64,000 nt of DNA, from the NCBI GenBank assembly GCA_022825885.1, contig JAJDVY010000037.1:33247-97246 (forward strand). Direction: 5' to 3'. Shown here piece after piece: positions 33,912 through 43,215 of the stretch. The notes under the pieces are model-generated. The model was not told where the DNA came from, did no database searches, and saw nothing but the letters and a program-made list of their open reading frames with translations. The position numbers were made by a program, and so were the translations under genes. The DNA comes from Nitrospirales bacterium (lineage in GTDB: Bacteria > Nitrospirota > Nitrospiria > Nitrospirales > UBA8639). Position 1 is the first letter of the stretch. Each line of letters begins with the position of its first letter.

Positions 33912-36467
33912 CTACGCTGTTTCCCGGCCCAACGGCTTCACGATCATGAGTAACGCGGCTAGGAGGGTGAGGTTGCTCATGAGGGCCACCATCATGGCAA
34001 AGCCGGTGAGCAAACCGAAGTAGATGGTCGGGATGAAATTGGAGAAGGCCAGAATGCTGAACCCCACGGTAATCGTGAGCGCCGTATAGTAAATGGCGCG
34101 ACCGATACTGCCGTGGCACGCCAGGATGGTTTCCCGATACGTTCGATGTTTCACAAATTCCACCTGAAACCGGTGAATGTAGTGAATGGCGTGATCGACG
34201 GCGATGCCCACCGTGATCGCCGCAATCGTAATCGTCATGATGTCCAGGGGAATCCCCCACCACCCCATCAATCCAAGCACCGCACAGGCAGCCAACAGGT
34301 TCGGCAGAATCGCCACGATCGACAGCGAGACACGGCGAAAGAGTACGATAAACATCAGGAGAATGCTCACGAAAACCATGCCCATCGTCAAAATCTGAGA
34401 CCGATAGAGACTGTGCAATAAATGACTGTAGAGGAGCGCCATGCCCGTCGGATGCACGGTCGCCTCGGCAAATCCCATTTCCTCGACCAGGTACGTTTGG
34501 ATGCGCTCGATCAATTCTTTTCGTTTGAGCGTCGGCGCGGATTCGATCAGGCGCATGGTCAGACGCGTTTGGTTGCCATCGGGAGACAGGTACGGATCCA
34601 GCAGCGCTCCTTTCACGTCCTCAGGGACGTACTTCCTCAGCAGGGCCAATTCATAATCATCCGGCATCAGGCCGTCATTCAACTGCTTGAGCACTTTCAT
34701 GCCCGTGGCCAGGGACAGGACCTTACCCACTTCCGGCAATGATTCGAGATAATCGTGAATCGTTTCGATCTGCGTCAACCGGTATCCATTGAACCAATAG
34801 GAAGTCTCCCCAGCGGCATCTTCATCCTGGGCGAACGGATCGTCCATTGGATCATCGAAGGGATCTTCCGTCGCTTCAAGCGGAGCGGCAATCGATTCGT
34901 CGGCGTCAATCACAAAGTCCAACGGAATGGTCCCTCCCAACTTCCTGTCAATCAATTCCATACCCCGGTAAATTTCCGTCGTTGTTTTGAAATGATCGAT
35001 AAACCGGTTTTCCACTTCCAATTGCCTGATCCCTATTCCACCCAGCACGGCCAACAGCACTGAGGCCGCCACAATCGGCTTCGCGTACCTGAGCGTGAAG
35101 CCCGCCACTGCCATGGTAAACGCTTTGGTGGCATCCGTTCGCAGACTGACCTTCTCCGGTTTCAGCAACACCAGCACCGCGGGGAAATACATGAAATTCA
35201 GCACGAACGCCAGGGCGATACCGATCGTCATCATCCAGCCAAAATCGATGACGGGCCGGATGTCACTGACGATCAGGGAACAGAACGCCACGATTGTCGT
35301 AATGGCCGTATAAAAGCAGGGTTTCGTCATGTCCTTCATCGTGCGAAAGACCAACGTGTTCTGGTCCGCGTTCGGGGTTTCGTCTTTCAGAATCCGGTAA
35401 CGCACGATGAGGTGGATGGTTAAAGACATGGTAATGATGAGCAACAACGACACGAAATTGGAGGAAATCACCGTTACCCTCCAATCCATGAAGCCCAGGT
35501 AGCCCGTCATCACGATAACGGAAACCAGGCAACAGGACATGGGCAACAGCACCCAGCGCAACGACCGGAAGAAGTAGATCAACGCCGCAAGCAAGAACGC
35601 GAGGATGCCGGCGCCGAACGTGATAATATCGTGTTCGATGAAACTGATCATGTCGGCGACGATCATGCGCCCCCCGCCCAGATACAATTGGGCATGCTCA
35701 CGATACGTATCGAGAATGCCGCGGACGACTTCCGTCTCTTGATTTTCGGTCGCGATAACGGTGGCGTGATATCTGTGAAAGGTCTGCTCGACCGACTCCA
35801 AGGCTGCGGCGCCTTCCGGCGTGAGTCCCGACGTGACCGCCTTCTCTCTCAACCGGTTTCGTTTGTTCAGCAGCGCATTGTAGGTCGCGTCTTCCTTAAA
35901 GATGACTTGCAACGCCGTCGTGCGGCCGTCCGAATTGATGAGGTTATTTCGATAGAAGGGGCTTTCCAATAACTCTTTCCTGGCCAGTTCTCTATCGGTA
36001 CCCGGGGTCTCCAGCGTCCGGATCCCTTCCCCGTCTTTCAATTTCGTCAGGGACGTCCCCGGACTATTCACAAGCGGGACGTCCAGAATAGAATGGACCG
36101 ACTCGACTGAATCGATCCGGGCCAATTCATCGCGGAGTTTTTTTAAGTGGGCAAGCGAAGAGGGAGCGAACAAGTCGTCGTGCGGGGTGTAGACGACAAT
36201 GAGAAAATCGTCCGAGCCGTAGATCTCACGGCTGGCCCGATAATATTTCAGTGCTTCATCATGCTCCAGGATAATCGACTCGGAGGACGCATCAAGCTTG
36301 AAGTCCGGAACGTAAGACCCGAAAAATGCCACAAGGACGAACACCAGCCCTATGGCCGCCATCGGCCGGTCGATCACGAACGCTTTATACAACCGGAGCA
36401 GGCGTGCACTCACCGTCCTTCTCTCTGTAGGGGTTGCCTCGGTGCTGTGCCGTTCCGAACCCGGCAT
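33912..36467 (-). CDS. MMPL/RND-superfamily exporter
   Basis: About 851 residues from the ATG at 36467 (GTG at 36413 is possible). There is an N-terminal TM (AAIGLVFVLVAFFGSYVP), a large periplasmic domain, a first membrane bundle (FGAGILAFLLAALIYFFRSL to FMYFPAVLVLL), a second periplasmic domain and a second bundle near the C-terminus (ILTMGMVFVSILLMFIVLF...LMIVKPLG). The duplicated 6+6 TM layout with sterol-sensing-domain-like segments is the MMPL/PF03176 pattern of lipid or hydrophobe exporters. The second periplasmic loop has an unusual acidic stretch EDPFDDPMDDPFAQDEDAAG. No membrane-fusion partner is adjacent. Confidence 0.9.
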   Translation of the reverse strand: MPGSERHSTEATPTERRTVSARLLRLYKAFVIDRPMAAIGLVFVLVAFFGSYVPDFKLDASSESIILEHDEALKYYRASREIYGSDDFLIVVYTPHDDLFAPSSLAHLKKLRDELARIDSVESVHSILDVPLVNSPGTSLTKLKDGEGIRTLETPGTDRELARKELLESPFYRNNLINSDGRTTALQVIFKEDATYNALLNKRNRLREKAVTSGLTPEGAAALESVEQTFHRYHATVIATENQETEVVRGILDTYREHAQLYLGGGRMIVADMISFIEHDIITFGAGILAFLLAALIYFFRSLRWVLLPMSCCLVSVIVMTGYLGFMDWRVTVISSNFVSLLLIITMSLTIHLIVRYRILKDETPNADQNTLVFRTMKDMTKPCFYTAITTIVAFCSLIVSDIRPVIDFGWMMTIGIALAFVLNFMYFPAVLVLLKPEKVSLRTDATKAFTMAVAGFTLRYAKPIVAASVLLAVLGGIGIRQLEVENRFIDHFKTTTEIYRGMELIDRKLGGTIPLDFVIDADESIAAPLEATEDPFDDPMDDPFAQDEDAAGETSYWFNGYRLTQIETIHDYLESLPEVGKVLSLATGMKVLKQLNDGLMPDDYELALLRKYVPEDVKGALLDPYLSPDGNQTRLTMRLIESAPTLKRKELIERIQTYLVEEMGFAEATVHPTGMALLYSHLLHSLYRSQILTMGMVFVSILLMFIVLFRRVSLSIVAILPNLLAACAVLGLMGWWGIPLDIMTITIAAITVGIAVDHAIHYIHRFQVEFVKHRTYRETILACHGSIGRAIYYTALTITVGFSILAFSNFIPTIYFGLLTGFAMMVALMSNLTLLAALLMIVKPLGRETA

Positions 36468-36677
36468 CGAAGGCCAGAACAATGCTCTGCGACTACCGTA
36501 AATAAACGCATTCCTCGACGCAAGAGAAAAAGCCAAATCCGGCTGACCCGTCTTCCATGCCAGGCACGATTGGCACAAACAGGCGGGCCAGTGGCAGAAT
36601 GGGTCGAAAGAAAGAGCCGGGACACGGTATAATCAATATTGACGGTCAAGGCTCAGGAATCGCAAGGAGGAAAACGC

Positions 36678-37238
36678 ATGACTGAGACGACGGACAACAA
36701 CAAAGACGTCGCCACACTCGGAGGCGGATGCTTCTGGTGCATCGAAGCCGTGTACCAGCACGTACGGGGCGTGACAACAGTGCTATCAGGCTACATGGGC
36801 GGCAAACAGCCCAACCCCTCCTATGAAGCCGTCTGCACCGGCGTGACCGGTCACGCCGAAGTCGTGCAGGTCACGTTCGACCCTGCCGTCGTGACCTACC
36901 GTGACGTGTTGCAAATCTTTTTTGCCGTCCACGACCCCACGACGCTCAACCGCCAGGGTAACGACGTCGGCACGCAATACCGGTCCGTCATCTTTTACCA
37001 TTCCCCGGAGCAAGCCGCCGTGTCCAGGGACGTCATTGCCGCCCTCACCGCGGACAACGTGTTCGCATCCCCGGTCGTCACGGAAATCTCACCCGCCCAA
37101 CCGTTCTACCCGGCAGAGGCCTATCATCAGGAATACTTCATGCGAAACCCCGGCCAACCCTATTGCGCCTACCTCATCGCCCCCAAACTCGCCAAATTCC
37201 GCCAGCAATTTACCGCCAAACTGAAGCCCGGTTCATAA
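36678..37238 (+). CDS. msrA: Peptide methionine (S)-S-oxide reductase MsrA
   Basis: MsrA repairs oxidised methionine. The catalytic motif GGGCFWCIEA (Cys as nucleophile, second Cys three residues on) and GYMGGKQPNPSYEAVCTGVTGHAEVV are diagnostic. An AAGGAGG lies eight bases before the ATG at 36678, so the longer upstream frame is not used. The product is 186 residues with no signal peptide. A TATAAT at 36628-36633 may be its promoter -10 box. Confidence 0.97.
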   Translation: MTETTDNNKDVATLGGGCFWCIEAVYQHVRGVTTVLSGYMGGKQPNPSYEAVCTGVTGHAEVVQVTFDPAVVTYRDVLQIFFAVHDPTTLNRQGNDVGTQYRSVIFYHSPEQAAVSRDVIAALTADNVFASPVVTEISPAQPFYPAEAYHQEYFMRNPGQPYCAYLIAPKLAKFRQQFTAKLKPGS

Positions 37239-37265
37239 CCTGCGATTCGACTCGTGCGGTCTCTC

Positions 37266-38312
37266 TCAGTCGGAGGACGACACGGGCAGACAATAGAAAA
37301 GGCAATCGCTCACGGCAATGTCCGGGGTCGTGGTCATCATCATGATGCGGGAAGCCTGTGCGACCACAAGCCGGCCGGCGTCCACGGCAAACAACTCCGG
37401 GGTCCGGTCACGCCCCTTGGCGTCACGGGCCACCACCACGCCGGGCGAGGGGTCCCGGACCCACCCCAGAATTTCCCCGTGATTCAGGATGCCGAAATTG
37501 AAGTGGTCGGCATCCGCCCGCAACGTCAGGTCCGCGCCGGGCATGGCTGCGGCACCATACGCCACCTGTTTCCCCGACGCCAACGACACCCGGATGGGGT
37601 GATGAAAAGTTTTCACGCGCGCAGAGCGCCGGGGCGCGTCCCATAACGATTCCGCCATGGCGTAGGACTTGAGCGCCGTCATCGCGGTTTGATCGGAACG
37701 GATATCGCCGGCTCCCCCGCATTCGGCAGTAATGGTGGGGCAATCGTCTTCCGTAGCTTCCATCAAGGTCCCCAGCCGCAGATCCGTCACGATCAGATGG
37801 TTTGAGACCAGAGCAGTCAGGGCTTTTTGTGGTTCTCCCAATCGCGTCGTCACGCCGTATGCGGGACTGCGACCGGACGTATTGTGAAAATCCACCAGAG
37901 ATTCGGGAGCAATGACGCGCAACCGGTCAAGCACCCCGGCCGCCAGACGCCCTTCACGGCCCTCGAACGGCATGCGGAAACAGCGGTTCAGGTCCCGGCA
38001 GTCCGGCAACTGCCTGTGGGCGAATCCCGGTGGAGCCGACGCAGCATCCACAGCCCCGATAAAACAGGCGAGATTGACGCGGGGCCTGCGCCCCGCACGA
38101 AGCCACTGGAAAATCGCCCGGACCCCGGAGGGTTCGTTGCCGTGCAACAGAGTTGTGACAGCCCGCGTTCGGGAGGGATCTTCTCCGGTCAAAAATACCC
38201 ACGCCGGCCCGCCCAAGCGCGCCAGGAATTCTTCCACTGTCGCACCGACATCCTGGGTCGTGGGGTCCGTCCATTCCCCGGCCACGATCTCACTCAATCG
38301 GGTATTGTCCAT
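37266..38312 (-). CDS. Succinylglutamate desuccinylase / aspartoacylase-family zinc deacylase
   Basis: The 348-residue protein has the zinc-binding and catalytic motifs of the AstE/ASPA (M14-like) family: LLHGNEPSG (His and Glu ligands), RDLNRCF, the DFHNTSG strand (third ligand) and ITAECGG with the catalytic Glu. The family hydrolyses N-acyl amino acids or trims side chains; no arginine-catabolism genes are adjacent, so the substrate is open. The start ATG at 38312 is the only good one. Confidence 0.85.
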   Translation of the reverse strand: MDNTRLSEIVAGEWTDPTTQDVGATVEEFLARLGGPAWVFLTGEDPSRTRAVTTLLHGNEPSGVRAIFQWLRAGRRPRVNLACFIGAVDAASAPPGFAHRQLPDCRDLNRCFRMPFEGREGRLAAGVLDRLRVIAPESLVDFHNTSGRSPAYGVTTRLGEPQKALTALVSNHLIVTDLRLGTLMEATEDDCPTITAECGGAGDIRSDQTAMTALKSYAMAESLWDAPRRSARVKTFHHPIRVSLASGKQVAYGAAAMPGADLTLRADADHFNFGILNHGEILGWVRDPSPGVVVARDAKGRDRTPELFAVDAGRLVVAQASRIMMMTTTPDIAVSDCLFYCLPVSSSD

Positions 38313-38591
38313 TATTATTTCTCTTCTTTTTTGCTGGCTTTATCATAAAATTCATGTTATTCTGTCTAAATTTGGGAATTAGTACGTCTCAATCTTGCGA
38401 GACGACCGGAGCCATCCATCGGGGTTTTCATGATGTGAGTGTTCGCACGTCACACGGTCTTTTCGCCCCGGTGTGATTATAATAACTGAATGGATTGAAA
38501 AACACACAGCCTTTGTCTCACGATTCAAAACGTCAGGTAATCCGCCTGTACTACAGAAGACCGGTTGGATATAGACATAAGGGGTTGCACC

Positions 38592-39095
38592 ATGCCAAAA
38601 GCTAAAAACGCAGGAGGCCGCGGGACGTTGGAACCGCTCAGCGCCTGGAAACGACACCAAGCCTTGCAGGAATTGGCACGATTCATGGGTCAGGAAGGCC
38701 GTCCGCATCTGACACAGTTGGAATACGATCTCGCCGAAGAGAAAGCCTATTCGGTTCAATTTTTTGTTCGGCATTGGGGGTCATGGGCCCGTGCCGTCGA
38801 AAAGGCGCGGGAACTGGTGGATCAACAGGAGATCCCTGAACCCGAACAATCTCCCTATGCCGGCTGGGTGAATTGTCTGTGTGGAAAAGCCTGTCATTGT
38901 GAAAAACGCTTTTGGAGTCCAGACCGGCGCAAAATCCGGATGTGCGACGCCTGTCGCGCTTGGTCCGACAAGTTGTCAGTGGACGATCAATTCTTTTATT
39001 TGACGGACGACACAACGTTAAACACGCGCGCCAGAACCCGAGCCAAACAGGGACGGCCAAAGAAAGACGCCGCCGAACGGGTCAGCGTGAAATAA
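38592..39095 (+). CDS. Hypothetical protein with cysteine-rich zinc-ribbon-like cluster
   Basis: The 167-residue protein (ATG 38592 after AAGGGG) is basic, with helical repeats (WKRHQALQELARFMG, VRHWGSWARAVEKARELV) resembling small homeodomain-like or homing-endonuclease-associated repeats. A cysteine cluster follows: NCLCGKACHCEKRFW then MCDACRAW. This could bind zinc and DNA. The C-terminus is lysine/arginine-rich. I recognise no family; a DNA-binding role is inference. Confidence 0.65.
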   Translation: MPKAKNAGGRGTLEPLSAWKRHQALQELARFMGQEGRPHLTQLEYDLAEEKAYSVQFFVRHWGSWARAVEKARELVDQQEIPEPEQSPYAGWVNCLCGKACHCEKRFWSPDRRKIRMCDACRAWSDKLSVDDQFFYLTDDTTLNTRARTRAKQGRPKKDAAERVSVK

Positions 39096-39174
39096 ATGGA
39101 ACCCGTGAGCCTTGGTCAGGCAGACCGGGGCTCACGACTGTTCTGTTCCGTCCCGCTCCAAGCCCCGACAAGTC

Positions 39175-40122
39175 GTGTCTTTTTCATTCATCACTTCCGT
39201 TAAATCCGTCGCGATAGGACTGCTCAGCGTCATCCTTGCCCTGTTCACGGGCTCACCGGGTTCGGCCTATACCGAGCAACCCGTCACCAACGGCGGCCAC
39301 GTGTCCGGGAAGGTCGTCCTCAACGGTGCCCCACCGCCGCCCAAGGCGTTTAATCTCATTACCTATCCCGAAACCGTCTTTTGCGGCCGCATTTCCACCG
39401 GCACGGTCTGGCGACTGCTTGACCAGGTTCGCGTTGCGCCGGATGGAGGCCTGCAACATGCCGTGGTCATGTTGGAAGGCGTTGACCGGGGCAAACCATT
39501 TCCCGCCGCCCCGCCTACGATAGAAGCCCGGGATTGCACGCTGACTCCGCCGGTCATGGCGGTACGGAACCATCAGGACATCAGGATCGTGAACATGGAC
39601 CCCATTATCCACGACATTCAGATGTATGAAGTCGCTCCCTTCGAGTCCGAGGTCATGTTTCATCGCCCGTTGCGCATGAATCCCCATCACCCCAAGACCG
39701 ACCCCGGAGCTCACGACCACCTCCCCGGCACGCCGCTCGTCGATACGATCGCCTTTACCAAAGGACGCCGAGTCTTTTACCTGGAATGCGGATTCCACGA
39801 GTTCATGCAGACGTGGGGCGTGGCCGTGACCAACCCCTATTATGCCGTAACGGATGCCCAAGGTCATTTCACCATCCCGGACGTCCCGGAAGGCGTCTAT
39901 ACCCTGGTTGCGTGGCACCCCGGCATGGGCGGCATGCTGGACATGAAAGCCGTCGTGCTGAAAGACGATACCCTGCAAGTCAGGTTTGCATTCGAGAACG
40001 CCACGGACCGTCGCATGGCGCACACCACGATGGTTGACAATCCCCACTTCGGGATCGGGACGCTCGACACCTTCGGTGAACGCATCGACATTCAACCCAC
40101 CCACGAAATCCAAGCGCCCTGA
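39175..40122 (+). CDS. Secreted carboxypeptidase-regulatory-like / cupredoxin-like protein
   Basis: The GTG at 39175 gives a signal peptide MSFSFITSVKSVAIGLLSVI followed by LALFTGSPGSA. The mature protein has an N-terminal beta domain beginning GGHVSGKVVLNGAPPPPKAF. It continues with a cupredoxin-like middle (NHQDIRIVNMDPIIHDIQMYE) with HDIQM and a Cys/His segment YLECGFHEFMQTWG that could form a copper site. A C-terminal carboxypeptidase regulatory-like domain (VTDAQGHFTIPDVPEGVYTL) follows, with His/Met-rich WHPGMGGMLDM. Such proteins occur in c-type respiratory or metal-handling contexts. It is periplasmic. Confidence 0.8.
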   Translation: MSFSFITSVKSVAIGLLSVILALFTGSPGSAYTEQPVTNGGHVSGKVVLNGAPPPPKAFNLITYPETVFCGRISTGTVWRLLDQVRVAPDGGLQHAVVMLEGVDRGKPFPAAPPTIEARDCTLTPPVMAVRNHQDIRIVNMDPIIHDIQMYEVAPFESEVMFHRPLRMNPHHPKTDPGAHDHLPGTPLVDTIAFTKGRRVFYLECGFHEFMQTWGVAVTNPYYAVTDAQGHFTIPDVPEGVYTLVAWHPGMGGMLDMKAVVLKDDTLQVRFAFENATDRRMAHTTMVDNPHFGIGTLDTFGERIDIQPTHEIQAP

Positions 40123-40173
40123 TTGCAAATATCCAGTATCGTGTGATCAGCTCTGACCTCGTCAAAACGCCGG

Positions 40174-42030
40174 TCAGAAGGTCTTGCGCAGCCCGAGACT
40201 GATCCGGTGATCCTCCCGCGACTCGCTTCCGAAGCGCCCCGAATACCCGCCAAAAACACTCGTCTTCTCATCCAGACTCAAGGCAAACCCCACGTCGGTA
40301 CTCGCCCAATAACTCGGCGGCCTGAAGCCTTCAAGGGTAAAGCGTCCCGGCATCGTATTGGATGCCGCAGTCACCGAAATCGGATCGTCCTTGAACTCCT
40401 TCTCAAGGGCAACATTGGCATAGGGACGAAACGTCACACGTTCCCAGACCAGATTTCTCGTGACACGATAGCCCACCCGCGCGATCAGGGAATCGCGCTC
40501 GATACCGGAAAAGTTCATCGAGGTGGAGCGACTTCCGTTTTCCCGATAACCATCGATCGTCTGATCAAGCCAGGCGAGACCCAGGAAGGGACCGTGCTGG
40601 AGAATATCGGGCGTACCAAGAATCCAGCCGGCGTCAAATTCGGCCCCGAACTGAGTGGCGCTGCTGGAGCCCTGTTCCGCACGCACCGCCGGTCCAAGGG
40701 TGATCGAACGATTGATATCCACCCACGTATTCCCCCCACTCAGGGCACCACTCATGTAGAGTTCATCGCTACGCCACATGCCGTACAACGACCCGATCGC
40801 CGCAACGCTATCGACGTCCACGCCGGCAGCCTTATTGTTATAGCGACCGACGCTTAAAGCAGCACCCCACCACAAGTTGGGCTCCGGTCGGTGATTGCCC
40901 CCCAGAGTCAGCATCTGTACGTCAGCTTGCGTTTCGCCGAGACGAGGCAGGGCATCCAGCTTATGCCGACCGATGCGTCCCGTTACGTAGGCACGCCAAC
41001 TCCCGACCGAACGGTCGAGCCCGAGTTCCGCCATCCGTTCAGCGAACACGGCACTGCGGTGAATCCCTGCCATTTCGACGCCCCCTTCGCCGACAAGCGA
41101 CACTTGGACCGGAGCCGCCAGCGTGGACGTCGCCACGCTCGCGACCATCTCGTGGACCGCGCCGCTGGGATGATTTCGGTCCGCGAACAGATATCGCCGG
41201 TTGGCGCCGTCTTCATAGGACACGGGATACCCGGAGCCTTGCGGGCCGCACATGATCGAAACCGCACTTCCGGCGTCCGGCTCCCCACAAGCCGTGCCGG
41301 TCACGTCTGTCAAGCCATACGTCTCGTGGCTTTCAATGATTTCATTGAAGAAGGCATGGATATTGACGGGAATGACGCCTTCCTCACGTTCGCGAATGCC
41401 GGCGTAGAGTCTCTCATTATAGACGTTGCCCAATGCGGTCAGCGCTCCTTGGACGGCCGTACCCAGATTGACGGCATAGGGAGCCAGACCGATGTCGGGC
41501 AAGTTGTACGCCAGAATATAGCGGGCGCCGGCATCTTGGAGACGCCGGACCTGCTCAACGTTGACGGCAGATGCCGCCAACATATGGGCCTGGGCCGTGA
41601 TGAGGTCATTCAGTAACGAATCGGCGACATCGTTCCCGCCGCCCCAGATCACATAGAGTGCGTTCGGATCGGCTCGCCTGTCCGATTTCAAGAAATACTG
41701 GTCGATTTGCTCCGTCACTGTCGGCACCAAATCAGAAGTGCAAGGCGTAGCCGGGTTCATGCAAGCCCCGGCAAAGGCGTAGTTCGAACCGCCAGCGAGC
41801 GAATTCATGCCCGACGCGCCGAAGGTTTCCGCCACGATCTCGGACCAGACCGGATCGGGATTGGTGGTGAAGCTGCTGCCCGGAGGCAGTGGCCGCAGGC
41901 TTCCAACATTGCCGGAGTCGCTTAGGCTGTCGCCGAATATGACGAAGTTGCTGAAATTCTGGCCCCATGCGCTACCGGTGAAACCAAGAATGAAAACAAG
42001 AACGCCGAACAGACGAACGTGACGAAACAT
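40174..42030 (-). CDS. Autotransporter GDSL/SGNH esterase
   Basis: The 618-residue protein (ATG 42030, AAGGGAG at about eight bases) has a signal peptide (LFGVLVFILGFTGSAWG). An SGNH esterase passenger follows: IFGDSLSDSGN (block I Ser), GGNDV (block III Asn) and DRNHPSG (Asp-x2-His of block V). The last ~280 residues form an autotransporter beta-barrel: periodic aromatic strands ending ISLGLRKTF with a terminal Phe. It resembles EstA/lipase autotransporters that display an esterase on the cell surface. The tRNA-Arg gene lies upstream on the same strand. Confidence 0.93.
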   Translation of the reverse strand: MFRHVRLFGVLVFILGFTGSAWGQNFSNFVIFGDSLSDSGNVGSLRPLPPGSSFTTNPDPVWSEIVAETFGASGMNSLAGGSNYAFAGACMNPATPCTSDLVPTVTEQIDQYFLKSDRRADPNALYVIWGGGNDVADSLLNDLITAQAHMLAASAVNVEQVRRLQDAGARYILAYNLPDIGLAPYAVNLGTAVQGALTALGNVYNERLYAGIREREEGVIPVNIHAFFNEIIESHETYGLTDVTGTACGEPDAGSAVSIMCGPQGSGYPVSYEDGANRRYLFADRNHPSGAVHEMVASVATSTLAAPVQVSLVGEGGVEMAGIHRSAVFAERMAELGLDRSVGSWRAYVTGRIGRHKLDALPRLGETQADVQMLTLGGNHRPEPNLWWGAALSVGRYNNKAAGVDVDSVAAIGSLYGMWRSDELYMSGALSGGNTWVDINRSITLGPAVRAEQGSSSATQFGAEFDAGWILGTPDILQHGPFLGLAWLDQTIDGYRENGSRSTSMNFSGIERDSLIARVGYRVTRNLVWERVTFRPYANVALEKEFKDDPISVTAASNTMPGRFTLEGFRPPSYWASTDVGFALSLDEKTSVFGGYSGRFGSESREDHRISLGLRKTF

Positions 42031-42156
42031 GGTACGGTCTCCCTTCGTTTTCCCGACAATGCCCATCCGGATGATCCGCCACCAACCGTGTGTCTCAGTT
42101 TGTTCTGGGTTGAATAGAACGCGCGCTCTTCACTCGCATGACCTACTATCACATCA

Positions 42157-42233
42157 TGGTGCCCCCGAGACGATTCGAACGTCCGACCTGCGGTTTAGGA
42201 AACCGTTGCTCTATCCACCTGAGCTACGGGGGC
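42157..42233 (-). tRNA. tRNA-Arg (anticodon CCU)
   Basis: Seven-base-pair acceptor stem GCCCCCG/CGGGGGC, D-arm GCTC...GAGC, anticodon loop TTCCTAA (anticodon CCT), T-loop TTCGAAT and an encoded 3' ACCA. It decodes AGG. Confidence 0.95.
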
Positions 42234-42344
42234 AACCAACGATATGCCGTACGGGGAAGGATGCGTCGAAAAAAATCGAAGTCTACCGCAATGATCGGGA
42301 CGGAACAAGCAAGTGTATGGGTGAGGAAAGCGTAGCACTTGATA

Positions 42345-42433
42345 GTGAGTAGGCCGGGTTAGCCCCCGACACCCTGCCAACCCATCGGATTACACTTCGC
42401 TAATCCGACATGCAACTGACCTACGCTGCTCAC
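42345..42433. repeat. Imperfect inverted-repeat (REP-like) element
   Basis: Outer arms are GTGAGTAGG (42345) and CCTACGCTGCTCAC (42420-42433), inner arms TCGGATTA and TAATCCGA (42385-42408), a perfect eight-base stem. The motifs TAGGCCGGGTTAGC and TTCGCTAATCCG are common intergenic REP units in other bacteria. The outer right arm overlaps the last codon and stop of the VapC-like gene. Confidence 0.8.
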
Positions 42434-42819
42434 CACTCCTCGACAGGCAAGTCCTCGATTTCCCTAAAGTGCAGGTCGCGGGAGACGACAGTTAGGCCAT
42501 GTTGCTGCGCGATTGCTGCAATCCAGATGTCATTTTCAGGAATCGGCCGGCCCTTTGCGCGCAGACCTGTCTTAATCCGTCCATAGTGCAGAGCGGTGGT
42601 GCCATCGCAGTAGAGAATGGCCGTGGAAGCTGCCAAGGAGTCAATGCGTTCGGCGTTGTCATCGGGATGAGCTGACTTAAATGCTCCGAAATACAGTTCG
42701 CCAAGTGCGATGCTTGGAAGGAAAACTGCGTCTGTTTCCACCAAACGGGAAAGAATGGCTTCGTCCTTCGCGAGGATACCGATGAGAATGTTGGTGTCCA
42801 GGAGGACACTACCACTCAC
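42430..42819 (-). CDS. VapC-like PIN-domain toxin
   Basis: The 129-residue PIN domain has the acidic quartet in LLDTNILIG (first Asp), ALGELYFG (Glu), PENDIWIAA (Asp) and VSRDLHFREI (Asp), so the Mg2+-dependent endonuclease site is intact. VapC toxins cut tRNA or rRNA. The start overlaps the antitoxin stop region by 11 bases. The stop codon lies in the REP-like element. Confidence 0.9.
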   Translation of the reverse strand: MSGSVLLDTNILIGILAKDEAILSRLVETDAVFLPSIALGELYFGAFKSAHPDDNAERIDSLAASTAILYCDGTTALHYGRIKTGLRAKGRPIPENDIWIAAIAQQHGLTVVSRDLHFREIEDLPVEEW

Positions 42820-43033
42820 TCTCGTTTATCCTTTCGCAGCCCTCCTCGATGACCGCGGCTATCTGCTTGAGGTCATCCGGATCAATCGCGCCGGCGAATC
42901 TCGCCAAGTCCTTCCTGGCCTTCCCTGTAGGCCATGCAGCCAAGCTCTTCGCGTAGGCAACTACTCTCTGTTGCTCTTCTTGCGATAGCCGAGCCATTTC
43001 CTTGAGCAGCTCTTCCTGCAATTTCGGACTCAC
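42809..43033 (-). CDS. Antitoxin of the VapC-like toxin (DUF2281-like)
   Basis: The GTG at 43033, nine bases after AAGGGAG, gives 74 residues: MSPKLQEELLKEMARLSQEEQQRVVAYAKSL..., a helix pattern of DUF2281/YfjZ-type antitoxins, with ERINESEW at the C-terminus. A longer open frame upstream is not supported. It overlaps the toxin gene by 11 bases, the usual antitoxin-first order. Confidence 0.75.
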   Translation of the reverse strand: MSPKLQEELLKEMARLSQEEQQRVVAYAKSLAAWPTGKARKDLARFAGAIDPDDLKQIAAVIEEGCERINESEW

Positions 43034-43215
43034 GGCACAAAACTCCCTTCGCATGATGGTCAGACTCTGTCCATTATCATTCCCTGCCGTATTGGCGTCA
43101 AGAAGCGAGGACCATCCTGACTTTTCATGAGAGACGGTTGGTTCAAGGGGCCGTTGAACGGTATGATGGGCCGTAAGATGCAAGCCGTTCGACTCCCCCG
43201 CCCAAGGATCAACCC

